NCBI GenBank assembly: GCA_023436585.1
Contig: JAEZIN010000023.1
Coordinates: forward strand, 1 to 64,000
Origin: Bacillota bacterium
GTDB taxonomy: Bacteria; Bacillota; Clostridia; Christensenellales; Aristaeellaceae
Length of the DNA: 64,000 bases
Direction: 5' to 3'
The notes beneath the pieces were generated by a model, which searched no databases, was not told the DNA's origin, and was given only the letters and a program-made list of their open reading frames with translations. Each line of letters opens with the position of its first letter. Within the stretch, counting starts at the first letter, position 1. Shown piece after piece: positions 15,422-24,384 of this stretch. The translations under genes were made by a program, and so were the position numbers.

Positions 15422-17575
15422 TTATTGCTTCTTCTCCACCGGAGGGATCATGGTCAGGGAAATGCGGTTCTTGTCCTTTTCCACAGACACGACCCAGACC
15501 TTCACCACATCGCCCACCTTGACGGCTTCGCCGGGGTGATTGACCCTGCGGCGGCTGAGTTGAGAGACGTGGACAAGCCCATCCCGGTGGACACCGATAT
15601 CCACAAAGGCGCCGAAGTCGGCCACATTGCGGACGGTACCCATCAGTTCCATGCCAGGCTTCAAGTCCTCCATGGTAAGCACGTCGCTGCGCATAAGCGG
15701 TGGGGGCAGCTCGTCGCGGGGGTCGCGGCCGGGCTTTTCCAGCTCCTTGACGATATCCTTTAATGTAGGCAGGCCGATGTCCAACTGCTTGGCGGCTTTT
15801 TCTGCCCCGAGCTCTTCCACCTTTTTGGTTATGTTCCCCTGCGCGGTGCGGACAGTAAGGCCGGCCAATTTCAAAAGCGCTTCCGCGGCCTCGTAGGATT
15901 CGGGATGCACGCCGGTGTTCTCCAGTGGGTTTTTGCCGCCTGGTATGCGCAGGAAGCCAGCGCTCTGCTCAAACGCCTTGGGCCCTAGCTTGGGTACTTT
16001 TTTCAGCCCTGCCCTGGTGGCGAAGGGCCCGTTTTCCTCCCGGTAGGTGACGATGTTCTGCGCCACGGTGCTGTTGATGCCTGCGATATGGGAAAGCAGC
16101 GACGGGCTGGCGGTGTTCACATCCACGCCGACGGCGTTGACGCAGTCCTCCACCACGCCGGAAAGCGCGGCATCCAGCTCCGCTTCCTTCAGGTCATGCT
16201 GGTACTGGCCTACGCCGATGGATTTGGGATCGATTTTCACCAGCTCCGCCAACGGGTCCTGCAGGCGGCGGGCAATGGATACGGCGCTGCGCAGCGATAC
16301 GTCAAACTGGGGAAACTCCTTGGCGGCCAGGGGTGAGGCGGAATAGACCGATGCCCCGGCTTCGGAGACAACCATGTACGACAAATCTTCCCCCGGCATC
16401 TCATGCAGCACATTCACAAAGAACTCTTCCGTTTCCCGGGAAGCGGTGCCGTTGCCGATAGCGGCTACCGCAATGCGGTGCTTGCGGATGAGCTTTTTCA
16501 CCGTATCCTTGGCCTGCTCCACCCGGCCATGGCTGGGCAGGGGATAAATTACCGCCGTATCCAGCACGCGGCCGGTTTCATCCACCACCGCCGTCTTGCA
16601 GCCGGTGCGGATGCCGGGGTCCAGGCCGATGGCGGCCTTTCCCTTTACCGGGGGCTGCATCAACAGCGGCTTTAGGTTATTGGCAAACACCTTCACGGCG
16701 GATTCCTGGGCGCGGCCGGTGAGATCGCCGCGCAGCTCGTTTTCCAGCGAAGGGGCGATCAGCCGCCGGTAGCTGTCCTCCGCTGCCAACTGCACATACT
16801 GCGTGGTGATGCTGCCGTGGCGTACAAAAGGTTTGGCCACTTCCGCGATTGCGTCAATCTCCTCCACCGCCAGGGAGACCTTCAAAAAGCCTTCCGCCTC
16901 GCCCCGGTTCATGGCCAGTACGCGGTGGGAGGGCATCAACCGCATCAATTCCTGGTGGTCATAGTACATGCGGTACACTGAATCTTCCTCATTGGCCGCC
17001 TTCACCCTCACAAGGCAGGTGCGGTGGTACAACTCCTTCAGCTTGGTTCTGATCCCGGCGTCGTTGGAGAAGTCCTCGGCCAATATGTCCATGGCGCCGG
17101 CAAGCGCCGCCTCCGCATCGGGAACGCCCTTTTCCTCGGAGATATAAGGCGCAGCCAGGTCCTCCGCTTTGCCGGACCTTACGTTCTGCATCAGCAGGAT
17201 GTTGGCCAGCGGCTCCAGGCCCCGTTCCCTGGCGATGGTGGCCCGGGTGCGCCGCTTGGGCTTGTAGGGACGGTAGATGTCTTCCAGCGCGCCGACTGTC
17301 GCTGCCTCGCCTACGGCCTTTTGCAGTTCCTCCGTCAGTACACCCTGCTTTTCCATGGAAGATAGGATCTCATCCCGCCGCTTTTGAAGTGCGCGAAGCT
17401 GTTCCAGCCGAAGCGATATATCCCGCAATACCTGGTCGTTCAATTCCCCGTGCTGCTCCTTGCGGTAGCGCGCGATAAAGGGCACTGTATTTCCTTCGTC
17501 CAGCAGCCGGATCACCGCCTCCGCCTGCCAGGGCTGAACATGAAATTCCGTGGACAATGTTTGCGCGAATGTCAT
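15422..17575 (-). CDS. tex: Tex family S1-domain transcription accessory protein
   Basis: 717 aa, normal for Tex. The N-terminal helical domain includes the family-typical NTVPFIARYRKEQHGEL. The YqgF/RNase H-like core has IGLDPGIRTGCKTAVVDETG (about 330-349), followed by a helix-hairpin-helix part (SLLSHIAGINSTVAQNIV and KVPKLGPKAFEQSAGFLRI). A C-terminal S1 RNA-binding domain (about 635-705; GMELMGTVRNVADFGAFVDIG) completes it. Tex binds nucleic acids and affects transcription and ribosome rescue. It is single, with its own promoter and divergent from argS. Confidence 0.96.
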   Translation of the reverse strand: MTFAQTLSTEFHVQPWQAEAVIRLLDEGNTVPFIARYRKEQHGELNDQVLRDISLRLEQLRALQKRRDEILSSMEKQGVLTEELQKAVGEAATVGALEDIYRPYKPKRRTRATIARERGLEPLANILLMQNVRSGKAEDLAAPYISEEKGVPDAEAALAGAMDILAEDFSNDAGIRTKLKELYHRTCLVRVKAANEEDSVYRMYYDHQELMRLMPSHRVLAMNRGEAEGFLKVSLAVEEIDAIAEVAKPFVRHGSITTQYVQLAAEDSYRRLIAPSLENELRGDLTGRAQESAVKVFANNLKPLLMQPPVKGKAAIGLDPGIRTGCKTAVVDETGRVLDTAVIYPLPSHGRVEQAKDTVKKLIRKHRIAVAAIGNGTASRETEEFFVNVLHEMPGEDLSYMVVSEAGASVYSASPLAAKEFPQFDVSLRSAVSIARRLQDPLAELVKIDPKSIGVGQYQHDLKEAELDAALSGVVEDCVNAVGVDVNTASPSLLSHIAGINSTVAQNIVTYREENGPFATRAGLKKVPKLGPKAFEQSAGFLRIPGGKNPLENTGVHPESYEAAEALLKLAGLTVRTAQGNITKKVEELGAEKAAKQLDIGLPTLKDIVKELEKPGRDPRDELPPPLMRSDVLTMEDLKPGMELMGTVRNVADFGAFVDIGVHRDGLVHVSQLSRRRVNHPGEAVKVGDVVKVWVVSVEKDKNRISLTMIPPVEKKQ

Positions 17576-17650
17576 TTGAATCCTTCATTCCTTTCGCTGC
17601 GCCAAAGCGCAAAGAAGGGTAAAACCCCTCCGGTCATAAAGCTACCCTTT

Positions 17651-17680
17651 ATTGTAGCCTGAAAAGGCAGGAAATTTCAA
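17651..17680 (-). promoter_or_regulatory. Promoter of tex
   Basis: TTGAAA (17680-17675) and TACAAT (17656-17651) on the minus strand with an 18-bp spacer, 76 bases upstream of the tex ATG. Confidence 0.65.
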
Positions 17681-17700
17681 GCTATATTCCTTTGCGATTG

Positions 17701-17729
17701 TTGCGCCTGGTCCTTGCCTATGGTAAGAT
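17701..17729 (+). promoter_or_regulatory. Promoter of argS
   Basis: TTGCGC and TAAGAT with a 17-bp spacer lie 41 bases upstream of the argS start. No T-box leader is present, since the distance to the start codon is too short. Confidence 0.6.
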
Positions 17730-17769
17730 AGACCGTAATATACTGCCAAGTGCCCAAAGGAGAATGGCC

Positions 17770-19488
17770 ATGGATATGAAAGCCCGCATTGCCGCATTGA
17801 TTGAGACCGGTTTGAACGCCGCCTGGCCTGGGGTGGAGAATCTGCCCGGCCGGGAGGAGATCGCCGGATTTTTGGAAATACCCCCGGAGCGGGAAATGGG
17901 CGATTATGCCTTTCCATGCTTCCGCCTGGCCAAGGCACTAAAAGCCGCACCGCCCATGATCGCCACCAAGCTGCAGGCCGCCATCGACGCGCCGAATGTG
18001 GCGCGGGTAAATTGCGTGGGCGGCTATTTGAATTTCTTTTTGAACCGGGAGAATTTCGCCAAGGAAACGCTGCAGGCCGTCATTGATGCCGGGGAAAGAT
18101 GGGGCGCCACCAATGAGGGTGCGGGCAAAACCATCTGCCTGGACTATTCTTCCATCAACATCGCCAAGCGGTTTCACATCGGCCATTTAAGCACCACCAT
18201 GATCGGCCACAGCCTGAAGCGTATTTTCGACTTCCTGGGCTACAAAACCGTGGGCATCAACCACCTGGGCGACTGGGGCACGCAGTTTGGCAAGATGATT
18301 GCCGCCTACAAGCACTGGGGCTCCAAAGAGGCAGTGGAGCAGGGCGGCGTGCAGGCCCTTGTGGACTTGTATGTCCGCTTCCATGACGAGGCTGAAAAGG
18401 ACCCGTCCCTGGAGGATGAGGGCCGGGCCTGGTTCAAGGCCATTGAGGACGGGCAGGAGGAAGCCCTGGCTATTTTCAACTGGTTCAAGGATTTGACGCT
18501 GAAGGACACGCAAAAGGTGTACGACCTGCTGGGCGTTACCTTTGACAGCTATGCCGGGGAAAGCTTTTACAACGACAAGATGGACCGGGTTGTGAAGGAG
18601 CTTACGGAAAAGAACCTGCTCACCGTAAGCGACGGGGCCTCCATCGTCGATTTGGAAGAGTACAAAATGCCCCCCTGCCTGATCCTGAAAAAGGACGGCG
18701 CCACGCTGTACTCTACAAGGGACATCGCTGCGGCGCTGTACCGGCAGGATACGTACCACTTTGACAAGTGCTTATATGTGGTCGCCTATCAGCAGGATTT
18801 GCATTTCCGCCAGTGGATGAAGGTGGTAGAATTGATGGGCTACCCCTGGGCGAAGGACTTGACGCATGTGGCCTTTGGCATGATCTCCTATGAAGGGCAG
18901 ACGCTGGCTACAAGGAAAGGCCACGTGGTCTATCTGGAGGATTTGCTGGCCCGCGCCCAGGAGAAGGCTATGGCCATCATTGAGGAAAAGAGCCCCCATT
19001 TGCCCAACAAAAACGAGGTGGCGCGCCAGGTGGGCATCGGCGCGGTGATCTACGCCGACCTGCAAAACAACCGCATCAAGGACATCGACTTCTGGTGGGA
19101 CAGGGCGCTGAATTTTGACGGGGAGACTGGGCCGTACGTGCAGTACACCCACGCCCGCTGCTGCTCGCTGCTGAGAAAGGCGGAGGAGGTTTCCCTGCCG
19201 GAACCGGATTACGCCGCCCTTACCGATGATGAAAGCCAGGAGATACTGCGCCAGCTCTCCCGCTTCCCGGAAATCGTAAAGGAAGCCGCTCTGCGCTATG
19301 AGCCTTCCATCCTTACCAGGGCCGTTACCGACCTGTGCCAGGCGTACAACAAGTTCTATTACGAGCACCGCATTCTGGACGACGGCGACGGCCTGGCCGC
19401 GGCCAGGGTGAAGCTGACGGAGGCTGTCAGGAACGTGGTGAAGCAAGGGCTGTACCTGATCGGTATGGAAGCACCGGAACGGATGTAG
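17770..19488 (+). CDS. argS: Arginine-tRNA ligase
   Basis: 572 aa from the ATG at 17770, seven bases after AAAGGAG; ATGs at 17764 and 17776 are less well spaced. Class I synthetase. An N-terminal Add1-like domain is followed by the HIGH motif in SINIAKRFHIGHLSTTMIG (about 120-138), GDWGTQFG, and the KMSKS-equivalent loop TLATRKGHVVYLEDLL (about 380). The C-terminal all-helical anticodon-binding domain ends with LYLIGMEAPERM. It charges tRNA-Arg. It is monocistronic, followed by a repeat-containing spacer. Confidence 0.96.
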   Translation: MDMKARIAALIETGLNAAWPGVENLPGREEIAGFLEIPPEREMGDYAFPCFRLAKALKAAPPMIATKLQAAIDAPNVARVNCVGGYLNFFLNRENFAKETLQAVIDAGERWGATNEGAGKTICLDYSSINIAKRFHIGHLSTTMIGHSLKRIFDFLGYKTVGINHLGDWGTQFGKMIAAYKHWGSKEAVEQGGVQALVDLYVRFHDEAEKDPSLEDEGRAWFKAIEDGQEEALAIFNWFKDLTLKDTQKVYDLLGVTFDSYAGESFYNDKMDRVVKELTEKNLLTVSDGASIVDLEEYKMPPCLILKKDGATLYSTRDIAAALYRQDTYHFDKCLYVVAYQQDLHFRQWMKVVELMGYPWAKDLTHVAFGMISYEGQTLATRKGHVVYLEDLLARAQEKAMAIIEEKSPHLPNKNEVARQVGIGAVIYADLQNNRIKDIDFWWDRALNFDGETGPYVQYTHARCCSLLRKAEEVSLPEPDYAALTDDESQEILRQLSRFPEIVKEAALRYEPSILTRAVTDLCQAYNKFYYEHRILDDGDGLAAARVKLTEAVRNVVKQGLYLIGMEAPERM

Positions 19489-19512
19489 TTTTCGAGAAAA
19501 TGACCTTGTCAT

Positions 19513-19635
19513 GCGGGCGATTGCAAATCGCCCCTACAGCTGTGGTTTATATTGGCTTTTCTTCCGGCTCTCCTATGCTCCGGAAGCGAAGTCAACAAAC
19601 ATACAGCGTTGTAAGGGCGATTTTTAATCGCCCGC
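19513..19635. mobile_element. MITE-like element with nested palindromic terminal inverted repeats
   Basis: A 123-bp segment has ends that match as an imperfect 26-base inverted repeat. The left end is GCGGGCGATTGCAAATCGCC... and the inverted right end is GCGGGCGATTAAAAATCGCC.... Each end is itself a hairpin (GGGCGATT/AATCGCCC). No ORF lies inside. No clear target duplication is seen. It looks like a non-autonomous element or a structured intergenic repeat. Confidence 0.55.
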
Positions 19636-19689
19636 TTGCGCCGGTTCGTTCAATAATGCTTTTTTAGGACAACTGCCGGCAGTTGCTGA

Positions 19690-20077
19690 ATGATTTATGT
19701 ATGAATGATTTGAAACGGAATCAGAAGGCAATCGGCCGCAGTTCTTTTTCTTTCCCTCATGAGAGTAAAAATATCACATATGATTCCCGGCAAAATTTTG
19801 AGTTTGCGTTCGCGCATATTCCGCATTCCGCGGGGTATGCTAGCATTGGGGCGGATGATCCGTAAGGATCGTTTCGGACCGGCGCATGAAGGCCTTTCGT
19901 TCCTTTTTTTCAATGTAGACGTGGAATTGGAAAGCGCCTGTGTGAGATGTGAGAGAGAAAAGAAGCTGTGCATGTGCCCGTTCGATTGCGGCAAGTAAAC
20001 CTTTCCGATTTAAGGTGGTTTGCTTTATCCCGCAGGCCCTGAAAGGATATACCGTAATGGTATATCCTTTCTTTTTT
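19690..20077 (+). other. Candidate small transcript (RNA or Cys-rich micropeptide) ending in a terminator
   Basis: Between the MITE-like element and the terminator at 20042-20077 there is no recognised gene. Three compact hairpins are visible on the plus strand: GCATA..CCGC..GCGG..TATGC (19815-19840), GATCC-GTAA-GGATC (19857-19870) and AGTAAACC...GGTTTGCT (19994-20025). One open frame (19759-19998) ends with a cysteine-rich tail CVRCEREKKLCMCPFDCGK but has no ribosome-binding site. A non-coding RNA is slightly favoured over a peptide; a dead region is also possible. Confidence 0.3.
20042..20077 (+). terminator. Strong intrinsic terminator
   Basis: AAAGGATATACC-GTAAT-GGTATATCCTTT is a perfect 12-bp stem, followed by CTTTTTTC. 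No coding gene directly upstream explains it, which supports a transcript from the 19.7-20.0 kb spacer. It could also act on readthrough from argS. Confidence 0.8.
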
Positions 20078-20155
20078 CGAGAAAATTTAGAAGTAGCGAT
20101 GAAGGAGACTAGGGGCTAGACCACGCATTGCTCCTTATATATTGTTCGAGCGCAT

Positions 20156-20178
20156 AAAAAAGGAGCCCTGTCGGCTCC
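20156..20178 (-). terminator. Terminator of the exopolysaccharide operon
   Basis: Minus-strand GGAGCC-GACAG-GGCTCC followed by TTTTTTATG, 22 bases after the stop codon of the last operon gene (20200). Confidence 0.8.
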
Positions 20179-20199
20179 ATTTTATATCTACAGGATATA

Positions 20200-21051
20200 T
20201 CACACATCGAATTCCATCTGTTTCTTCGCCTTGTCCAGCAATTGCAGGGAGGAATTGATTTCCGGGGTGAACTCCGCGATGCCCACGCGCATCTCAAAGT
20301 TGGGCCGGCGGCGTTTGCCCACGTCCTCCAGCTCCAGGGCCTGTATGTTCTTGCGCACGCGCTCCACCACGATCTCGTGGGCCGTTACGTTGGTGAATAT
20401 CAGCGTGCCCCACTGGTAGGGCTTGTCATCCAGCAGGTAAACGGCGTCCTCCGTCCGCAGCGAGGCGCTGATGACTTCGGAGATGCGGCCTACCAGTTCA
20501 TCCATGCGCGCTTTGCCCAGGATGTGCTCCAGCTCGCGGGGGTAGCGCAGCTCCCAGATCAGCAGGGTAAGATGCATGTTGTAGCGGGTGGCGATGCGCA
20601 TGTAGATGAAGCCTTCCAGGTCGAAGGCCCGCAGGTTTTTCAGCCTGGTGTTCATGTCGATGGTCACCAGCTCCTGTATCTGCGCGTCCAGCTTGTCCAG
20701 GCTCGTGTGCAGTTTGTTTGTCTGCTGGCCGAATACGGCGATGCAGCTGGAGAACAGCGGCGTCCATACCACCCAGAAATACGTGTAGCTCTGCACCACG
20801 GTACCGCGTGTCAGCGACATGTAGATCACATACGACACATACCCGAATATGAGGATGATATTGGCCACCAGCCCGGCGGTCAGCGATGTGAAGTAGGTGA
20901 AAATGGACAGCGCGATGGCAACGCACAGTATGCCCACGTTGATGCCAAGGTGCTCCCCATCCCCCGCGATGAAGATGATCCCAACGAACATGAGACCCAG
21001 GAGCAAAAGGAAAGCGATGTCCGTGATGGCGGATGTCCGGTTCCATTTCAT
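20200..21051 (-). CDS. Membrane protein with degenerate GGDEF domain and intact I-site; putative c-di-GMP receptor of the EPS synthase
   Basis: 283 aa. Four or five transmembrane helices fill residues about 10-110. A short linker (TNKLHTSLDKLDAQIQEL) leads to a GGDEF-fold domain beginning with TIDMNTRLKNLRAFDLE, equivalent to the D-x-LTGLxNRRAF start of diguanylate cyclases. At the GGDEF position stands DDKPY (208-212), so cyclase activity is lost. Exactly five residues upstream is RTED (199-202), matching the RxxD inhibitory site that binds c-di-GMP. It is the last gene of the EPS operon, one base after the BcsB-like gene. Listeria PssE is a comparable degenerate-GGDEF receptor; the regulatory role here is inferred. 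Confidence 0.82.
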   Translation of the reverse strand: MKWNRTSAITDIAFLLLLGLMFVGIIFIAGDGEHLGINVGILCVAIALSIFTYFTSLTAGLVANIILIFGYVSYVIYMSLTRGTVVQSYTYFWVVWTPLFSSCIAVFGQQTNKLHTSLDKLDAQIQELVTIDMNTRLKNLRAFDLEGFIYMRIATRYNMHLTLLIWELRYPRELEHILGKARMDELVGRISEVISASLRTEDAVYLLDDKPYQWGTLIFTNVTAHEIVVERVRKNIQALELEDVGKRRRPNFEMRVGIAEFTPEINSSLQLLDKAKKQMEFDV

Positions 21052-21052
21052 A

Positions 21053-23122
21053 TTACTTCTTCCTCCTGTGCTTCATCATCATCATGCTGAAGGCGAACAG
21101 CGTAAGCAGCAGCACGCCGCCGCCGGCAAGGCTCAAACCCAGTATATCCTGCCGCTCCAGCATCCTCCAGGCGGCGGGGGCAACGGCGGCGTTGTCGGCT
21201 TTGAAGCGGAAGGAATGCGCCGTCTCGTCGCCGGCCACAAAGCCGTCGCCATACACCTTCCATAAGCCCTCCACGCTGCCCAGGTAGGGAAGCGTCTTGA
21301 GCATGGCCTCGTCGCTTACGCCGCTGACCACAAGCAAAGCGCGCCTCTGCCCGGTCAGGGGGGAATACAGAAGCTGCACGCTGCCCAGGCGGGAACCGTA
21401 ACTTTTTTCGATCAGCATTTTCTCGTTGGAGTCGATGGTGGTTCCATCCTGGCTGAACTTGAAGAAAAGCTCCTTGTTGTGGTCCATGGCGATTTGGTTT
21501 ACGCCGTACCTGCCGATGGCAATGACGTTGGCGGCGGGCAGGCTGCCCTTTGCGACGCCTTGCACCACCTGCAGGGAGCCCGTGTTGTCCGTTACATAGC
21601 GGCCCAGGGTTAAAACCATCCGGCGGAACACCTCATAATCGGCATCCGAGGGCCGGCTGGGCAGCACGATGGCCACATCGTTGAGCCGTCCATCCTTTAC
21701 AAACGGGCTGGGATAGCTTTCAAAAAGAAGGCCCTGCACATCCACGGTATTAAGCTTGAGCATGCTTTCGTTGGAAACGTAGGCCCAGGGCGTCTCCTCC
21801 TGGCGCAGGGTACACCAAAGGTCCTTGATCTCCAGGTCAAAGGCGACCCGCACGGAAAAGCTGCCGGAGACCTTCAGGTCGGTAGGGATGGACAGGTCCA
21901 GGCTGTCGCCCCCCGCATTTTCCATGGAAAGCTTTTTGCTGCCGATGGGGATGTCGTTGATGTATACCGTGACCAGGGAACGGTCAAAATCGAGATTCGC
22001 CGCGTAGCGGACCACCAGGCGGATTTGGCTTTCGTCAGCCAGGGCGCGGCTTTCGGGAAACTGAATGTAGAAGCTGGCGTTTTGACGGAACGCGCCTTTT
22101 ACGTAGGAGCCTGTATCCGTAAGCAGCATGTACGGCTGCACCTCTTTTACGGGAGTCAGCACATTCACGTCCCCCGGCAGGGCCGCCCAATTGCTTTGAA
22201 GCTGCGCCATGTAGGCGGCATTGCCCATCAGCCTTCCCAGCGTTTCCATGGCGCCGTTATCCGCGCCGATGGCGGCCAATACGGAATGGTCGTCCCGGGT
22301 TACAAGGACGAGGGCGATGCCGGCCTTGGCGGCCCGGTCCTGCTCCGGAGTGAGGGCGGACAAGATGCCGCCATCCAACTGGTCGTAGCGGGAAAAATAG
22401 ATTTGGTAGGGGTCCTGGAACAGCGCATCCCCCTGGCTGCTTACGCGAAGGCCGATGTCCCCGTAAAACAGCGGCGCGCTGGATGCCATGCCAGACATGG
22501 CCATGGCCGCGCAGGAAAGCGTGGGCTCCGCGGCGTCGCTGTCCACCACAAAAGCGCTCTGCTTGTTGGAAAGGGCGTCGATGCTTGTAAACTGCTTGTA
22601 CAAGGCGGCCGCGCTGCCGATGACAGCAAGGGGCCGGTAGGACAGCGACACGGCGGAATCCTTGAAAACGTTCATCCAGTTGGCTTTGGAAACGTCATCC
22701 ACGCAGGGCTTGGGATCGTTGGTGCGGATATACGTTTCCACGGTCAGGTAATTGACCCCCGGCTTGACGGTTTCAGGCGGAAGCATGATCACTTCCCGCT
22801 TCTTTTCGCCGTCGGTGATGGGCACCCGGGCGGAATATACCTTCTGCCCGTTGACGGAAACGGTATACGTGGAATAATCGGCTATGGCCAGCTGTGTGGT
22901 GGCAAAGCTCATGGAGAATACGGCCTGGTCCACCGCCCAGTCGCCGGCATAAAAGCTCTCCGTAAAGCTGGAGAACAAGCCTGTCAAGGCATGGTCCGAA
23001 GAAAAGGCCTGCTCAAACAAGTATGGCTGCAGGGGAACCGCGTGGGCGGCGGGAATCCCGGCGGATGTACAAAGAACCAGCAGCAACAGAAAAATGGAAC
23101 CTCTTTGCAGGACTTTCCTCAT
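21053..23122 (-). CDS. BcsB-like periplasmic/extracytoplasmic subunit of a polysaccharide synthase
   Basis: 689 aa from the ATG at 23122 behind GGAGAGG; an upstream ATG at 23149 would overlap the glycosyltransferase gene. A signal peptide (about 1-29) is followed by a large beta-rich exported region with repeated carbohydrate-binding-like units (SYTVSVNGQKVYS-type pattern at about 80-110, VTVYINDIPIGSKKLSM near 370). A single C-terminal helix (LGLSLAGGGVLLLTLFAFS) precedes a basic tail HRRKK. This layout matches BcsB, the membrane-anchored partner of BcsA-type synthases, and it follows the GT2 gene by two bases. It is expected to guide the polymer out of the GT2 channel. Confidence 0.82.
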   Translation of the reverse strand: MRKVLQRGSIFLLLLVLCTSAGIPAAHAVPLQPYLFEQAFSSDHALTGLFSSFTESFYAGDWAVDQAVFSMSFATTQLAIADYSTYTVSVNGQKVYSARVPITDGEKKREVIMLPPETVKPGVNYLTVETYIRTNDPKPCVDDVSKANWMNVFKDSAVSLSYRPLAVIGSAAALYKQFTSIDALSNKQSAFVVDSDAAEPTLSCAAMAMSGMASSAPLFYGDIGLRVSSQGDALFQDPYQIYFSRYDQLDGGILSALTPEQDRAAKAGIALVLVTRDDHSVLAAIGADNGAMETLGRLMGNAAYMAQLQSNWAALPGDVNVLTPVKEVQPYMLLTDTGSYVKGAFRQNASFYIQFPESRALADESQIRLVVRYAANLDFDRSLVTVYINDIPIGSKKLSMENAGGDSLDLSIPTDLKVSGSFSVRVAFDLEIKDLWCTLRQEETPWAYVSNESMLKLNTVDVQGLLFESYPSPFVKDGRLNDVAIVLPSRPSDADYEVFRRMVLTLGRYVTDNTGSLQVVQGVAKGSLPAANVIAIGRYGVNQIAMDHNKELFFKFSQDGTTIDSNEKMLIEKSYGSRLGSVQLLYSPLTGQRRALLVVSGVSDEAMLKTLPYLGSVEGLWKVYGDGFVAGDETAHSFRFKADNAAVAPAAWRMLERQDILGLSLAGGGVLLLTLFAFSMMMMKHRRKK

Positions 23123-23124
23123 GC

Positions 23125-24372
23125 TTAAAACCTCTCCGTCTTGTACCATTTTGTTTCCCGGCGGAACAATACATCTGTAAAGTATTTATATAGCCCGTAG
23201 GCGGCGACCACCATCCACATCTTGGAGTAGGTGAAGTACATCAGTACAATCACGTTCAGGTTGGACAGGTTCAGCTCGCCCTTTTCCGTGCTGATGGTCA
23301 CATATGTGCCCAGGATAAACAGCAGGATCGCCAGGAACCACAATAAGTTGCTGAACCCCGCCAGCGTGGTGTGCGCCCATCCCACCGCGTATAAAAGCAG
23401 CGCGCTGTCGGATATGATCAGGGAGGTCAACAGCAAAAAGTAAATGGAGAGAAAGTACAACAGGTCAAACCTGATTTTTTTGGCCTTGGGGTCGAACAAG
23501 AGCGGAAGGTTCTTGATGATGACATAGATGTTCCCCTTGACCCAGCGGGTCCGCTGCTTGAACCAAACCTTTATGGTTTGCGGTTCCTGCTCCCAGGTGA
23601 CGGCACTGGGCTGGAACTTGATACGGTAGCCCATCATGTAGATGCGGAAGCTGATTTCCGTATCCTCCGCGATGGCCTTCGTATCCCAGCCGCCGATGGC
23701 CTCAATAATGGAGCGCCGGATGATGAAGTTGGTGCCCGGTATGGTGCACAGCCCGAACAGGTTCCAGCGGCCGGCCTGGGCCATCCACTGGAAGGCCAGC
23801 GTCTCGATATTGATGAACTTGGTCAAGAGGCTGGCGTTTTTGTTGCGGGTGCGGAACTTGCCGATTACGGCGCCCAGGGTGTCATCCTGGGTGATTTCCG
23901 CCACCAGTATGCCCAAGGCGCTCTTTTCAGGAGTATTGTCGGCATCATAGATCACGATGTACTCGCCGTGGCACTTTTGAAAGCCGATGTTCAGCGCGTT
24001 GGACTTTCCCTTGCCGCCCGTCGTCTTGTCTGTATTGATGATGGTAAGGTTATCGGCTTCCATATCCTCCTTCAGGTTGGCCAGCAGCTGGGCGCTATTG
24101 TCGGAGGAGTTGTCGTTGATCACGATGATTTCGTAGCGGTCCTTGGGATAACTGAAGGAGAGCAGTGCCCGGACGGTCTGCACGATTACCTTGCCTTCGT
24201 TATGCGCGGGAACCATGATGGAAATCATGGGAAACGTATTGGGGACAGGCGGTTTCTGCCGTTCGCACTTCAAGTAGTAGCGGTACCCCGACACGATCAA
24301 AACCACATTCACCAGCAGCAAAAGCCATATGCAAATCAGGGCCACCAGCATCATGCCGTCCAGCAGGTTCAT
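23125..24372 (-). CDS. Processive family 2 glycosyltransferase (BcsA/hyaluronan-synthase-like) without PilZ
   Basis: 415 aa. One N-terminal helix (about 8-30), a cytoplasmic GT-A domain (about 45-280) and three or four C-terminal helices (about 295-400). Catalytic motifs are in order: DNSSD region, DAD at 143-145, ED at 236-237 in KAIAEDTEISF, and QRTRW at 273-277, the set of processive beta-glycan synthases. No PilZ domain follows, so c-di-GMP control cannot act through this subunit. It should polymerise and translocate an exopolysaccharide; the sugar cannot be told from the sequence. It sits between the DUF2334 and BcsB-like genes. Confidence 0.92.
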   Translation of the reverse strand: MNLLDGMMLVALICIWLLLLVNVVLIVSGYRYYLKCERQKPPVPNTFPMISIMVPAHNEGKVIVQTVRALLSFSYPKDRYEIIVINDNSSDNSAQLLANLKEDMEADNLTIINTDKTTGGKGKSNALNIGFQKCHGEYIVIYDADNTPEKSALGILVAEITQDDTLGAVIGKFRTRNKNASLLTKFINIETLAFQWMAQAGRWNLFGLCTIPGTNFIIRRSIIEAIGGWDTKAIAEDTEISFRIYMMGYRIKFQPSAVTWEQEPQTIKVWFKQRTRWVKGNIYVIIKNLPLLFDPKAKKIRFDLLYFLSIYFLLLTSLIISDSALLLYAVGWAHTTLAGFSNLLWFLAILLFILGTYVTISTEKGELNLSNLNVIVLMYFTYSKMWMVVAAYGLYKYFTDVLFRRETKWYKTERF

Positions 24373-24384
24373 AACAAAGCCCTT

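Noticed and set aside
17576..17769. T-box leader for argS
   Set aside because: The promoter lies only about 40 bases from the start codon, leaving no room for a T-box.
19759..19998. 79-codon ORF with a cysteine-rich end as a firm gene
   Set aside because: No ribosome site before any start, basic low-complexity N-terminal part, and strong RNA hairpins across it. Mentioned only as an alternative.
22025..23128. 367-codon plus-strand frame inside the EPS operon
   Set aside because: Antisense to the BcsB-like gene; no recognisable domain and no ribosome site.
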